DNA of 64,000 nucleotides from Streptomonospora alba (GTDB taxonomy: Bacteria; Actinomycetota; Actinomycetes; Streptosporangiales; Streptosporangiaceae): assembly GCF_000826685.1 (NCBI RefSeq), contig NZ_JROO01000042.1:1-64000 (forward strand). The letters run 5' to 3'. Positions 1 through 9,146 of the stretch are shown here, one piece after another; position 1 is the stretch's first letter, and every line of letters begins with the position of its first letter. Under the pieces are notes generated by a model. That model was not told the origin of the DNA. It saw only the letters and a list, made by a program, of their open reading frames with translations, and did not search any database. The position numbers and the translations under genes are program-made.

Positions 1-91
1 CGGACCGGATATGAATGCAAGCACGTTATGCGTAGCAGCGGGTTCAGCAGACCCGGTTCATGCGGATGTCACGGATATCCGATGCGGCGAC

Positions 92-352
92 TCAGCGGAG
101 GCTGTCGGAGCGATCGGACTCCTCCTCGGTCAGTTTGCCGCCGCTCGGGTACTCCTCGGCGAGATCCGCATAACGGTCGACCAGGTCGTCGTAAGGGTCT
201 TCGTGGGGCTGGTCCGGCGCATCCGCCGTCGCCCCGTCATCCTCAGCGACACCCAGCTCTGCCCGCAGCTGATCGAGGTCGGTGTGGCCGGTGTTGTACT
301 TCAGCCTCCGAGCGACCTTCTGCTGCTTGGCCTTGGCTCGGCCGCGCCCCAT
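92..352 (-). CDS. DUF3073 family small basic protein
   Basis: An 86-residue protein whose N-terminus (MGRGRAKAKQQKVARRLKYN) is the hallmark of DUF3073, a family confined to actinobacteria and often found near bldC and purine genes. The first 25 residues are strongly basic and the remainder is acidic (a D/E-rich tail after residue 35), so it may bind nucleic acid or ribosomes, but the function is unknown. The ATG start is preceded by a GAGGGGGT ribosome site at a spacing of about 7. It stands alone, transcribed away from the next gene at 720. Recognition of the family is firm; any role is inference. Confidence 0.93.
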   Translation of the reverse strand: MGRGRAKAKQQKVARRLKYNTGHTDLDQLRAELGVAEDDGATADAPDQPHEDPYDDLVDRYADLAEEYPSGGKLTEEESDRSDSLR

Positions 353-719
353 GGCTCGACCCCCTCAACGATTGGGTTCGGATAACCCCAGATCACTAGC
401 AAAACCGCAATGCCGGGCTGACGGCCGTCACCGCACTGACGACAGGCGCCAGCTTACGTACGGATACAACCGTACCCGGTTTGGCCCCTACCTGCCTACG
501 CCGCCCATCCCTAACAGGCCGCGCGCGACCGGCCCATGCCGGCCGGAGCCGGCGGTGCGGGCAGCCGGGCGTGTCACCCCGCTGCCCGCGATGCCCGGAG
601 GCCAACCGCGCCCCGGGCCGTGCGGGCGTTCGACCGTTTGAACGCCGCGGTGCAGTGGCGTTGTTCCCGGCACCGGCCCCGGCATGCCGGGGGCGGCCAT
701 CTGTGCCAGGATGCCCTGC
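353..719. other. Intergenic region between divergent genes
   Basis: This 367-bp stretch separates the DUF3073 gene from the rightward gene at 720 and must hold both promoters. Open frames cross it on both strands but have no credible start or family resemblance, and are shadows produced by high GC. I see no clear promoter, operator or RNA signal in it. Confidence 0.5.
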
Positions 720-1649
720 GTGCTGCCCTATACCGCCTATCTTCGCGTGTACCAGCCGCTCATCGCGTTCTCCAACCGCGAGAAGGCCTACTGGCGGGCC
801 TATGCCGCCTCCTCGCGGCGGCCCCGGCGCAGCAGCGCGGTAGCGGCCGAGCACAACGAGAGCCTGCGCCGCGTGGTGGCCACCCCGCCCGTACCCGTGC
901 CCGAGCGGGAGAGCGGGGACGCCTATGTGCGGCGCCTGGAGGGCGAGGTCTACGTCTGCCCGTGGCAGACCCGGTTGCGGTCCTGGCTCGGACTGCGCGA
1001 GTTCCGCGACGAAACCCCCGCGCGGTTGAGCCCCGCCTTTGTGCCCGAGCCGATCGCGGCGGCCGCCGAGGCGCGGTTCGAGCGCTGGCGCGAGCGCGGC
1101 GAGCCGATGCGCACGCAGATCCTGACCAGCACGTGGACGGTGCCGATCCACTGGTTCGCCCCGTTCGACGCCGCCGAGCGCTGCCTGGTGCTGGGCGGCG
1201 ACCAGCAGCCGGCTGAGACCGCCGACCCCGCCGCCGAGCGGGGAGAGGGCTGCGGTGCCGCCGAGCGCAGCGGCCACCCGGCCGGGCGGGCGGGCCAGAC
1301 GCAGCGGACCCTGCTGTATGTCGCCGCCATGTCCGAGGCCCGGCCCCGGCTGGAGCGCGCGATCGCCCTGCTGCGTGAGCACGTCGGCGACGGGCCCATG
1401 CTGTCAGCGGCCGAGCAGCTGCAGGACTGGCTGCTGGGCGTGGCCCATCCTCGCGCCCTGCTGGAGCTGGACTACGGCGGTCTGGTGCACCTGGTCGACG
1501 ACGAGGGGCTGCGCCAGGACCAGTCGGTGGCCGAGGTGGCCGCGGCGCTCACCGGGTTGGAGACGGGTGAGGAGGAGCTGGCGACGGCGATGTACCAGAG
1601 GGTCACCGGGCGCTGGAAGAAGCGCCAAGCCCTCCAGTACGCCAACTGA
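720..1649 (+). CDS. Conserved actinobacterial hypothetical protein
   Basis: A 309-residue soluble protein beginning VLPYTAYLRVYQPL. I chose GTG at 720 because AGG lies 9 nt upstream, while the ATG codons at 684 and 711 lack a spaced ribosome site. The N-terminal two thirds (to about residue 165) includes a stretch around YVCPWQTRLRSWLGLREF and ILTSTWTVPIHWFAPFD, which I recognise as conserved among related actinobacterial hypotheticals. A less conserved linker follows and then a C-terminal part rich in Leu and Glu. No catalytic motif, signal peptide or membrane segment is visible. It is monocistronic, and its function is unknown. A long antisense frame (396-1382) is a shadow. Confidence 0.82.
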   Translation: MLPYTAYLRVYQPLIAFSNREKAYWRAYAASSRRPRRSSAVAAEHNESLRRVVATPPVPVPERESGDAYVRRLEGEVYVCPWQTRLRSWLGLREFRDETPARLSPAFVPEPIAAAAEARFERWRERGEPMRTQILTSTWTVPIHWFAPFDAAERCLVLGGDQQPAETADPAAERGEGCGAAERSGHPAGRAGQTQRTLLYVAAMSEARPRLERAIALLREHVGDGPMLSAAEQLQDWLLGVAHPRALLELDYGGLVHLVDDEGLRQDQSVAEVAAALTGLETGEEELATAMYQRVTGRWKKRQALQYAN

Positions 1650-2334
1650 GGGTCACGGTTTCCCCAGCCGATCGCGAAACCCCTTCACGTTCCATTGGCC
1701 CGCCGCCACGCCGAACACCAACCTGGCGGCCAGGTTTCTCACCCAGCGCGGTCGTTCTACTGCGCTCTGACAGGCGGATATGTCCGGACGAGGTTCACAG
1801 TTGGCATCAACACCACCGAAACTGGGCATACCCCTCCATAGGGACCGACATAGACTGTGTCGAGCCGGCCACCGAACGCACCCTGCGTAACCGCAAAGCC
1901 GGGGCACACCGAGGATGTACGTGACACTGGAGAGGCGTCGATGAGAGAAGACAGGTACCTCACTCGCGCCGCTCGCGCTCGCGAAAGACCTGGCCAGAGG
2001 CCAGGGGACGGTATGCCTCGACGACTGCGACGCGGGTTTCAGTCCGGCCGCCCCTAGCACTTCCGGTTCACCGGATCGAGAAAAACAGGGCCGGAGAACG
2101 AAGTTTTGACCGAATACGCCACATGCCACTAAACGTGTCGCTAGAATCACTCAGCGTGACGCGACCCATGGGCGCCTTTGGAGTCTCCCATCCGACAAAG
2201 TCGCGGTAAGTGGTCGCGTAATCACCTCGGGTGATGCCAATATAGACCTACGAGGGCAATATTGGACATCCGGGCCCAAGTGCCAGGATAAGGCTCAGGA
2301 TCGGCACACAGATCCAGGAGGAGAGGCCGTACAC
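1650..2334. other. Long leader or intergenic region upstream of bldC
   Basis: This 685-bp region has clearly lower GC than its flanks and no believable gene. The frames present (1653-2150 on the minus strand, 1857-2057 on the plus strand) lack ribosome sites and family resemblance. Long upstream regions are usual for bld regulators, so it probably contains the bldC promoter and sites for other regulators. I looked for tmRNA, RNase P RNA and GEMM or ydaO riboswitch cores and found none; a short match to the GEMM tail (CGCAAAGCC near 1892) lacks the rest of the fold. A non-coding RNA cannot be excluded. Confidence 0.5.
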
Positions 2335-2538
2335 ATGTCAACTCGCACGCCCGAGGCGGAGCCCCTGTTGACCCCTGCCGAGGTCGCCACCATGTTCCGC
2401 GTGGACCCCAAGACCGTCACGCGCTGGGCGAAGGCGGGCAAGCTGACCTCGATTCGGACCTTGGGCGGCCACCGCCGCTACCGCGAGACCGAGGTCCGCG
2501 CTCTGCTGGCCGGCATCCCCAGCCAGCGCACGGAGTGA
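2335..2538 (+). CDS. bldC: BldC, MerR-like developmental regulator
   Basis: A 67-residue DNA-binding protein of the BldC family. It consists of little more than a winged-helix MerR-type head: LLTPAEVATMFRVDPKTVTRWAK forms the recognition helix region (residues 11-33), and the wing follows as TLGGHRRYRETEVRALL. It lacks the dimerisation coiled coil and effector domain of true MerR proteins. In Streptomyces, BldC binds direct repeats cooperatively and delays entry into sporulation. The length matches the family. An AGGAGGAG ribosome site lies just upstream of the ATG, and an intrinsic terminator at 2604-2631 ends the transcript. Confidence 0.96.
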   Translation: MSTRTPEAEPLLTPAEVATMFRVDPKTVTRWAKAGKLTSIRTLGGHRRYRETEVRALLAGIPSQRTE

Positions 2539-2603
2539 TCTCTCCCGGCTTGTGCCGTATCCGGGGGGATCGACCGGGGAGTGCGGAACTCCCCTACCGC
2601 TGA

Positions 2604-2631
2604 GGGCGGGCCGCACGGCGGCCCGCCCTTT
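2604..2631 (+). terminator. Intrinsic terminator of bldC
   Basis: A perfect 11-bp stem (GGGCGGGCCGC at 2604-2614 pairs with 2618-2628) with a 3-nt loop, followed by TTT. It lies 66 bp after the bldC stop codon and ahead of the next gene. Confidence 0.8.
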
Positions 2632-2900
2632 CGCTCGCGCGGGGCGGCCGGGCCCGCGGGCAGCCCTCTGCTGCGCCCGCTCCGCACGCATCGTCCCTGC
2701 TGCGAGCGGGGGCAGCTTTGCCGCCGCGTCGGCGCTGTCGGTATGTTCGCTGCTGTACCGGCGGCAGGCCCCCTGCCGGGGGACCCGGCGAGCGTGCAGG
2801 CACGCGGCGTCGGCGGAGGAGGAGGCGGCGCCATGGCACGGAAGCGACGACGCGCCGCCCCGGCACCCCGGCCGAGGGCGACGGGGAGAGGGAGGCCGAC

Positions 2901-4181
2901 GTGAAGGACATGCGCGCCGGCCCCACCGGCTTCCACGACGTACGCGAGACCAACCTGGGCGTCGTGCTGCGGGCGGTACGCACGCTCGCCCCGTGCTCTC
3001 GGGCCGCGGTGGCCGCCGCGACCGGGCTGAACAAGACCACGGTCTCCAGCCTGGTCGCCGACCTCATCGCCCGCGGCCTGCTCCGCGAGACCGGCGAGTC
3101 CGCCGAGCGCCGGGTCGGCCGGCCCGGCGTGATGCTCGCGCTCGACGACCTGACCATCGCCGCGATCGGGGTGGAGGTCAACGTCGACTACCTGTCGGTG
3201 GTCGCCGTGGACCTGCTGGAACGCGGCCTGGTCACCCGCCACATCGCCTTCGACGCCCGAGCGGCGGGCCCCGACGCGTGCGCGCGCCGCATCGTCGAGG
3301 CCGTGCAGTCGGTGGCGACCTCCCCTGCTCTACGCAGCCGCACCCTGATCGGGCTGAGCGTGGCCGTGCCCGGCCTGGTCGACGCCCCCAACGGCGTCGT
3401 CACCCGGGCTCCCAACCTCGCCTGGCGCGGAACCCCGCTGCGCAGCCGGCTCGAACAGCTGATGGAGCAGGCCGGCTCGGCGCCCATGCCGGTCCTCGTC
3501 GACAACGACGCGAATCTCGGCGCGGTGGCCGAGTACCGCGGCGGCCACCTCGCCCGCACCGGCGACCTCGTCTACATCACCGGCGAGGTCGGCATCGGCG
3601 CGGGTGTGCTGATGAACGGCGAGTTGCTGCGGGGCTCCGCGGGGTTCGCCGGCGAGATCGGGCACGTGCGGATGGTCGAGGACGGTCCGCCGTGCGGTTG
3701 CGGACGGCGCGGGTGTCTGGAGGCGCTGGCCGGAATCGAGGCGATCCTGCGCGCGGCGCTGCCCGACCGCTTCCCCGCAGGCGCGCTCACCCGCGCCGAC
3801 TTGGCCGACCTGGTCGATACGGCCGTCGAGCGCGCGTCCGCCGGGGACCCGGTCACCGTGGAGGCCCTGCACACTGCGGGTGCCTGGCTGGGGCGCGGCG
3901 CGGCCACACTGGTCAACCTGGTCAACCCGGGCGTCGTGGTGCTGGGCGGGTACTTCGTGCCGCTCGCGCCGTGGCTGCTTCCGGCGTGCCGGCCGGCGGT
4001 GCGCGAGTTCTCCTTCGCGCCCGACGCGGGCGGGTGCGTCGTCGAGACCTCGGCGCTGGGCTTGAGCGCCGCCGCGCAGGGCGGCGCCGCGGCGATGATC
4101 GACGCGATGGAGAGCGGTCGGCTGCCGCTGCCCCCGCCGCAGGAGAGCGGCGTGGCCGCCGCCGACGAAGGGGCGTCCTGA
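2901..4181 (+). CDS. ROK-family transcriptional repressor
   Basis: A 426-residue sugar-responsive repressor of the ROK family (NagC/XylR type). The N-terminal winged helix-turn-helix spans about residues 20-80 (SRAAVAAATGLNKTTVSSLV). The ROK kinase-like fold follows, with the nucleotide-type motif VDNDANLGAVAEY and the zinc site GH...CGCGRRGCLE, all ligands present. The frame is open back to 2718, but GTG at 2901 has GAGGGAGG 5 nt upstream and fits the family length. It faces the xyloglucanase gene tail to tail, so it may control sugar or xyloglucan use; that link is only positional. No separate kinase activity is expected for a HTH-bearing member. Confidence 0.93.
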   Translation: MKDMRAGPTGFHDVRETNLGVVLRAVRTLAPCSRAAVAAATGLNKTTVSSLVADLIARGLLRETGESAERRVGRPGVMLALDDLTIAAIGVEVNVDYLSVVAVDLLERGLVTRHIAFDARAAGPDACARRIVEAVQSVATSPALRSRTLIGLSVAVPGLVDAPNGVVTRAPNLAWRGTPLRSRLEQLMEQAGSAPMPVLVDNDANLGAVAEYRGGHLARTGDLVYITGEVGIGAGVLMNGELLRGSAGFAGEIGHVRMVEDGPPCGCGRRGCLEALAGIEAILRAALPDRFPAGALTRADLADLVDTAVERASAGDPVTVEALHTAGAWLGRGAATLVNLVNPGVVVLGGYFVPLAPWLLPACRPAVREFSFAPDAGGCVVETSALGLSAAAQGGAAAMIDAMESGRLPLPPPQESGVAAADEGAS

Positions 4182-4261
4182 GGCCCGGAGCCCCAGCTCC
4201 GCCGGTTGCCCGCCGGACCGCGGTCGCGCGCCGAACCGGCTTCCGGCGCTGCGGTCCCCGG

Positions 4262-4296
4262 CCGGCGGCGGAGCGGGCGCGCCGTTCCGCCGCCGG
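4262..4296. terminator. Bidirectional hairpin between convergent genes
   Basis: CCGGCGGCGGA at 4262-4272 pairs perfectly (11 bp) with 4286-4296 around a 13-nt loop. It sits in the 133-bp gap between the ROK gene and the oppositely oriented xyloglucanase gene and could end both transcripts. There is no U tract on either side. Confidence 0.55.
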
Positions 4297-4314
4297 TGCG
4301 GCCTGAGGGCGCGG

Positions 4315-6741
4315 TCAGTCGCCCCAGCCTCCTTCCCAGTACTCCGTGTCGCCGTCCTGCCACCAGCCCGTCTCGCTGTCCTGCCACCACTGCGGATCGT
4401 TCGAATCGCCGTAGACGATGCCGCGGCCGTTGGTGGAGACGTAGACACGGCCGTAGACGTCGGGATCGCCGGTGATGGCGGCCCCGGTCCAGCCCCACTG
4501 GTGCCGGTCGTCGTTGATGCGCGTCCAGGAGGCGCCGCCGTCGTCGGAGCGGAAGATCCCGCGCCGGCCGTCGATCCTGGCGCTGGTGTAGACGGCGGGG
4601 TAGTCCGAGCCGGGTCCGGCCTTGCCGAATCCGACGGTGTCGGCTTCCTCCACCCCGGACAGCCGCTCGAAGGAGGCGCCGGAGTCGGTGGAGTGCCACA
4701 GACCGTAGGCGCCGTCCTCGGAGCCTCCCGCAAGCCAGACGTCGCCCGTGTTGCCGGGCACGGCCGCGAACCGGACGCTGCTCTGCGGCAGCTCCTGCGC
4801 GGCGGACTCCTCGAAGGTGGCGCCGCCGTCGGTGCTGACGTAGAAGGCCCCGCCGGCGTGGGCGTAGAAGACGTCGGGGTCGACGCGGTCGGCTTGCACC
4901 CGCGCGCCCTCCGGGACGCCCGAGGACGCCGACCAGGAGGCCCCGGAGTCGGTGGAGCTGTGCACCCCGGCGCCCTCGGCGCTCCACACGATCGCCGAGC
5001 CGTCGGCGGCCATGGCGGCGGTGCCCGGCCCGGTGACTCCGGAGGGCTCCTGGCCGGGCTGCCAGGTGGCGCCTCCGTCGGAGGAGACGGCGATGGAGGG
5101 GACGGAGTCGTCGTCACCGCTGCCCACGCGCACGAAGTGCTCCGGCGCCGACTCCGCGAAGTCCAGCGAGGTCACATCGGCGTGGAAGGGCTCGGTGTGC
5201 ATGAGGTCGGGCACCGTGCCCAGGTCCTCGTGGCGGAACCCGCCGATGTCGCCCAGCGCCGACACCAGCGGGGTGTCCCCCGGCGGTGCGGCGAGGTCGT
5301 TTACGGCGGTCTCCTCGATGCCGCGCGCCTTGGGCTCGACGGTGACGGTCTCGTCGGCGTCCCAGTCGGTGAGGTCCTCGATGCCGTACAGCGTGGCGCC
5401 GGTGCCGTAGAGCAGGTGATCGGAGTCGAACGGGTCGATCTCCATCGCCTGGGTCATCCAGCCGAGCTTGGGCGCGGTCTCGGGCGGCTCCGGGTCTTCG
5501 CCGAAGGTCAGCCACGGTGCCGCGGACACGTCCATCTCATAGCGGTTGATCCGCTCGGGGTAGGCGCCGTAGCGCCAGGCCTGGGTCCAGCTTTCGCCGC
5601 CGTCGGTCGTGCGGTACATCTGCATGTCGGGCCACCAGGAGATCTGCGTACCGACCATCAGGGTCCCGGGGCTCTGCCTGTCGATGGTCAGCCCGCCGTA
5701 GCCGAAGTGGTTGTCCTCGGAGCCCGAGGGCACCGGACTGACGTTCGTCCACTCCTCGGTGGCGAAGTCGAACTTCCACACGTCGCCGCTGTCGCCGCTG
5801 TAGGGACCGCCGGTGTCGCTGGTGGAGATGTAGAGCAGGCCGTTCTCGTGGTCGACCACGCCTTCGATGGCCAGGTGCCCCTCCGGTTGGCCGGGGATGC
5901 GCTCCCAGGACTCTCCGCCGTCGGTGCTGCGGTAGACGGTGTCGTCCTTGTCCATCACGCCGACGTAGACGTCCTGGGTACGGCTTCCGGGCGAGGCGCT
6001 GGTCTCGTCGAAGGCGATCCAGCCCACGCCCTGGTTGTCGCTGGAGAGCCCCGAGGAGTCGTCCGGGTCCTGGACGTAGTCGCCGGGGTTGGGCAGCGAC
6101 TCCACCTCCGACCAGGTCTCGCCGTAGTCGGTACTGCGCCACAGGCCGTGGCCGCCGGGGGCGCCCAGGTAGAGCACGCTGTTGTCGTTGGGGTCGACCG
6201 AGAGCCGTTCGACGCCGCGGCCGGGCATGTTGCCGCCCAGCTTGAACGGGAGTTCCGCGGCCTCCCACGTCTCGCCGCGGTCGCGGGAGCGCAGGACGGC
6301 GCCGTTTCCGGGGTCCCAGTCGTTGGTGTAGGTGCCCACGGCGGCGTAGACGTTGTCGGTGTCGACGGGATCGGTGGCCAGCCCGGCGACACCGGTCCAG
6401 CCCCACTCGTCCCAGCCCACCCAGTCGAGCAGCGGGACCCACCGCCCGTCGTCGCCGTCCCAGCGGTAGGCGCCGCCGATGTCGGTGCGGGCGTAGGCCA
6501 GCCCGGGCTCCGACCGGTTGAAGACGACTCCGGGGATGAAGCCGCCGCCCTCGATCTGGGCGTTGTGCCACGTGTAGTCGCCGGACTCGGCCGCCGCCGG
6601 GCCCGCGGGGCCCAGCGCTGTGAGGGAGGCGGCGGCGAGCAGCAGCCCTGCCGCTGCTGCGCCGGTTCGCGCGGTGCGGTGCCGGCGGGCGGAAGGCGGG
6701 CGCGGGCAGGGGTGGGGGAAGGGACGGGGCGGGGAGGTCAC
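4315..6741 (-). CDS. Secreted GH74 xyloglucanase
   Basis: An 808-residue secreted glycoside hydrolase of family 74, which cleaves the beta-1,4-glucan backbone of xyloglucan. GTG at 6741 is chosen because AAGGAG precedes it; a long Arg/Pro-rich n-region and an Ala/Leu core then form the signal peptide. Repeated Asp-box-like motifs (STDGGESW, SDDGGASW) mark the two seven-bladed propellers. The two catalytic aspartates of GH74 are present in RTDIGGAYRW (near residue 85) and ALGDIGGF (near 500). There is no carbohydrate-binding module. After the catalytic domain the protein ends in a short Trp- and Asp-rich tail with WWQD repeated. Family assignment is firm; xyloglucan specificity is inferred. 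Confidence 0.95.
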   Translation of the reverse strand: MTSPPRPFPHPCPRPPSARRHRTARTGAAAAGLLLAAASLTALGPAGPAAAESGDYTWHNAQIEGGGFIPGVVFNRSEPGLAYARTDIGGAYRWDGDDGRWVPLLDWVGWDEWGWTGVAGLATDPVDTDNVYAAVGTYTNDWDPGNGAVLRSRDRGETWEAAELPFKLGGNMPGRGVERLSVDPNDNSVLYLGAPGGHGLWRSTDYGETWSEVESLPNPGDYVQDPDDSSGLSSDNQGVGWIAFDETSASPGSRTQDVYVGVMDKDDTVYRSTDGGESWERIPGQPEGHLAIEGVVDHENGLLYISTSDTGGPYSGDSGDVWKFDFATEEWTNVSPVPSGSEDNHFGYGGLTIDRQSPGTLMVGTQISWWPDMQMYRTTDGGESWTQAWRYGAYPERINRYEMDVSAAPWLTFGEDPEPPETAPKLGWMTQAMEIDPFDSDHLLYGTGATLYGIEDLTDWDADETVTVEPKARGIEETAVNDLAAPPGDTPLVSALGDIGGFRHEDLGTVPDLMHTEPFHADVTSLDFAESAPEHFVRVGSGDDDSVPSIAVSSDGGATWQPGQEPSGVTGPGTAAMAADGSAIVWSAEGAGVHSSTDSGASWSASSGVPEGARVQADRVDPDVFYAHAGGAFYVSTDGGATFEESAAQELPQSSVRFAAVPGNTGDVWLAGGSEDGAYGLWHSTDSGASFERLSGVEEADTVGFGKAGPGSDYPAVYTSARIDGRRGIFRSDDGGASWTRINDDRHQWGWTGAAITGDPDVYGRVYVSTNGRGIVYGDSNDPQWWQDSETGWWQDGDTEYWEGGWGD

Positions 6742-7010
6742 GGCGGGCTCCTTGCGGTGGGGGATGGCCCGCGCTCGGCTCCGGATGCGCCGCTTCGGGC
6801 GGCGCATCGAACCGATTCGACGACGGCTCGGGTGTGGTTGGCGGATCAGGGACCGGGGAGCGCGGACGGAGCGTCGCGATCAGTGTGCGGAGGAACCCGA
6901 GACCGCGTCAACGGGAGGAAACCGCCCGATTTCACAGGGTGATCGCGGCCGAGGCGTTCGACGACGTCAGGCGCCCCGGCCGCGCGAAAGCCGACCGGGG
7001 AGCCCGCGGG

Positions 7011-7370
7011 TCAGCCGACGACGTGGCCCTGGACGTGGCCGTCGCGCCGCTCCCATTGCAGATAGCGCTCCGACTCGCCCATCAGCCCCGTGACGAGCCA
7101 GACGGCGACACCGACGTCGTCGGCCAGGCCAAGCACCGGCACGAAGAGTTCGGGCACCAGGTCGACGGGGGAAGCGACATAGGCGACGGCCAGGACGTAC
7201 ATCATCATCCGGGAGATGCTGATGCCCTCGTAACGGCCGCGCAGGCGCGACATCAGCATGCGCGGAACGGCGGCGGCGCGTTCCCCCAGCCCGGGGGCTC
7301 CCGGCCGGGCGCTGTGCCGCACGGCCTGCCATGCCGCGGCTCCGGCGGCGGCGCGGTTGCTCTTGCGCAT
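7011..7370 (-). CDS. DUF1232 (YkvA-like) membrane protein
   Basis: A 119-residue protein with the DUF1232 core ISRMMMYVLAVAYVASPVDLVPELF followed by a second hydrophobic segment, LADDVGVAVWLVTGLM. The SPVDLVPE-type motif is the family signature; the function is unknown. ATG at 7370 has GAGGTGAA 6 nt upstream; an in-frame ATG at 7424 would add 18 residues with a poorer ribosome site. It is transcribed away from the amidase gene at 7528. Confidence 0.88.
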   Translation of the reverse strand: MRKSNRAAAGAAAWQAVRHSARPGAPGLGERAAAVPRMLMSRLRGRYEGISISRMMMYVLAVAYVASPVDLVPELFVPVLGLADDVGVAVWLVTGLMGESERYLQWERRDGHVQGHVVG

Positions 7371-7527
7371 CGGCTTCACCTCGATCGGTGCGTATCGGCG
7401 GTCCGGCCCGCGTGGCCGGAACATCGCACTACTCACGATATGACGCGTCGCCGGGAGCGAATGTTCCGTCGAGCGGCTAGGTTGGTCCCACCCCCTCGCT
7501 CCCGACATAAGGACCTCCTGGACCGCC

Positions 7528-8418
7528 ATGCGAACGAAGACCGCCTTACCGGGGAAAGCGCCACGAATCGCCCCGCTCGTGGCAGCGGCCGTCCTCGCCC
7601 TGTCCGCCTGTACGGCGGTCTCGGGAGGCGGCACACCCGACCCTTCCGCCGCTCCCGCCCCCTCCGCCTCCGACGGTTCGGATGCCACCGCCGATGAGCG
7701 CGGCTCGGGCGCCGGCGATGAGGCGACCGAGTCCACGGGCCCGCTGGCGGGCACGACAGTGGTCATCGACCCCGGCCACAACGGCGGCAACGCCGACGCG
7801 TCCGAGGAGATCAGCGAGCTGGTCGAGGCCGGCCACGGGCGCAAGGCCTGCGACACCGTCGGCGCCGAGACCGCCGACGGCTACTCCGAGCACGCCTTCA
7901 ACTGGGACGTGTCCAAGCGGCTGCGCGACAGCCTGGAGGACGAGGGCGCCGAGGTGGTGCTCACGCGCGAGGACAACGAGGGCGTCGGTCCCTGCATCAC
8001 CGAGCGCGCCGCCATCGGAAACGAGGCCGGCGCCGACGCCGCCATCTCCGTCCACGCCGACGGAGGCCCGTCGAGCGGGCGGGGCTTCCACATCATCCGG
8101 CCCGGCGAGCTGGACGGTTACACCGACGACATCGCCGAGCCTTCACGGCGCCTGGCCCTCGATGTGCGCTCGGCGTTCGAGGAGGGCACCGGCCAGCAGC
8201 GCGCCGACTACATCGCCGAGGACGGCTTGGACGCGCGCACCGACCTGGGCGGGCTGAACCTCTCCGACGTGCCCAAGGTGTTCCTGGAGGCCGGGAACAT
8301 GAGCAACAGCGCCGATGCCGCCGACCTGGCCGATCCCGAATGGCGGCAGAAGGCCGCGGAATCCGTCGCCGAGGGGATCGGCCGCTTCCTCCGGGAGGGC
8401 GAGGAGAAGGAGGGCTAG
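7528..8418 (+). CDS. Lipoprotein N-acetylmuramoyl-L-alanine amidase
   Basis: A 296-residue Amidase_3 enzyme that cleaves the bond between MurNAc and the stem peptide of peptidoglycan. A lipobox (LALSAC, Cys near residue 28) anchors it to the outer face of the membrane, followed by an Ala/Pro/Ser-rich linker to about residue 70. Zinc ligands and catalytic residues are all visible: VIDPGHNGG (His), SEHAFN (Glu), SVHADGG (His) and the catalytic Glu in FLEAGNMSN. The gene is monocistronic. Its likely role is wall turnover or daughter-cell separation, inferred from the family. Confidence 0.94.
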   Translation: MRTKTALPGKAPRIAPLVAAAVLALSACTAVSGGGTPDPSAAPAPSASDGSDATADERGSGAGDEATESTGPLAGTTVVIDPGHNGGNADASEEISELVEAGHGRKACDTVGAETADGYSEHAFNWDVSKRLRDSLEDEGAEVVLTREDNEGVGPCITERAAIGNEAGADAAISVHADGGPSSGRGFHIIRPGELDGYTDDIAEPSRRLALDVRSAFEEGTGQQRADYIAEDGLDARTDLGGLNLSDVPKVFLEAGNMSNSADAADLADPEWRQKAAESVAEGIGRFLREGEEKEG

Positions 8419-8604
8419 GACGCGTTCGACGGTCGCCGCCCTCCTGCGCGACCCCGGTCCCCGCCTTGCGGCCCGGCGGGCGAGGACTGGAAAACACCTC
8501 GCTCCCGCTCGCCCCGCTCGGTACGGTTGCGGGTGTTTTCGCCGCGGAGGCCCGTTCGCGTGTGGCCTCCCCGGCGCTTCCCAAGCGGAGAGCAGGTTTC
8601 GGTT

Positions 8605-8985
8605 ATGGCATGTCGTATCGGTGAGCTCGTGCTCGGTTGCCGCGACCCCGAGGTGCTGGAGCGGTTCTGGTGCGAGGTCCTGGACTTCGTCGTGCTCGGC
8701 CGCATGCACGACGGCTCGGTGGAGATCGGGCCGCGCGAAGGGTTCGGCGGTCCGCAGCCGACGATCATCGTCAGTCGCAGGGACGAGCCGGAGCAGGGGA
8801 AGTCCCGGCTGCACATCGACGTCAACGCCACCGACCGCGATCAGGACGCCGAACTCGAGCGCCTTCTCAAGCTGGGTGCGCACCCGGCCGACATCGGCCA
8901 GACAGGGCAGGAGCAGTGGCATGTGCTGGCCGACCCCGAAGGCAATGAGTTCTGCCTGCTCAAGGCCCGCCTCGACCCACTCTGA
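8605..8985 (+). CDS. VOC superfamily (glyoxalase-like) protein
   Basis: A 126-residue protein of the vicinal oxygen chelate fold. It opens with the beta-alpha-beta unit GELVLGCRDPEVLERFWCEVLDF and closes with the typical WHVLADPEGNEFCLL strand, matching the glyoxalase-like subgroup found in many actinobacteria. A pair of short repeats makes one metal-site half each, but the substrate cannot be inferred. ATG at 8605 follows a GAGAGCAGG site; the longer frame from 8527 has no ribosome site. Confidence 0.88.
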   Translation: MACRIGELVLGCRDPEVLERFWCEVLDFVVLGRMHDGSVEIGPREGFGGPQPTIIVSRRDEPEQGKSRLHIDVNATDRDQDAELERLLKLGAHPADIGQTGQEQWHVLADPEGNEFCLLKARLDPL

Positions 8986-9111
8986 CGGCCCTCGGCGGCG
9001 ACGAGGGCCGCGCCCGGGCGGAGGGCGCGCGGATGGCCGACGGTCCGCGAAGGCCGACCGCTGACCGCATCCGGACGATCCCCCGGCCGGGGTCGCTGCG
9101 AGGCCCACGGG

Positions 9112-9140
9112 TTCCGCGGCGACGAACGATGCCCGATAAT
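9112..9140 (+). promoter_or_regulatory. Promoter for leaderless start of DivIVA-motif gene
   Basis: GATAAT at 9135-9140 is a good -10 hexamer placed exactly 6 nt before the ATG at 9147, which would put transcription initiation at or next to the start codon. A weak -35 (TTCCGC, 9112-9117) lies 17 bp upstream. No ribosome site precedes the ATG, which supports leaderless translation. Confidence 0.55.
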
Positions 9141-9146
9141 CGCACG

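Noticed and set aside
396-1382. Long antisense frame (328 codons) over the conserved hypothetical gene
   Set aside because: It is a high-GC shadow: Arg/Gly/Pro-rich, without ribosome site or family features, opposite a gene with good codon use.
1880-1960. Possible c-di-GMP (GEMM) riboswitch before bldC
   Set aside because: Only a short match to the 3' half (CGCAAAGCC) is present; the 5' half and the closing GGGTTGCC-type element are missing.
4501-6942. 813-codon frame antisense to the xyloglucanase gene
   Set aside because: Val/Gly/Ala-rich translation of the complement; the xyloglucanase frame has catalytic motifs and a signal peptide.
6742-7010. CebR-type operator (TGGGAGCGCTCCCA) before the xyloglucanase gene
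   Set aside because: Searched for by eye and not found.
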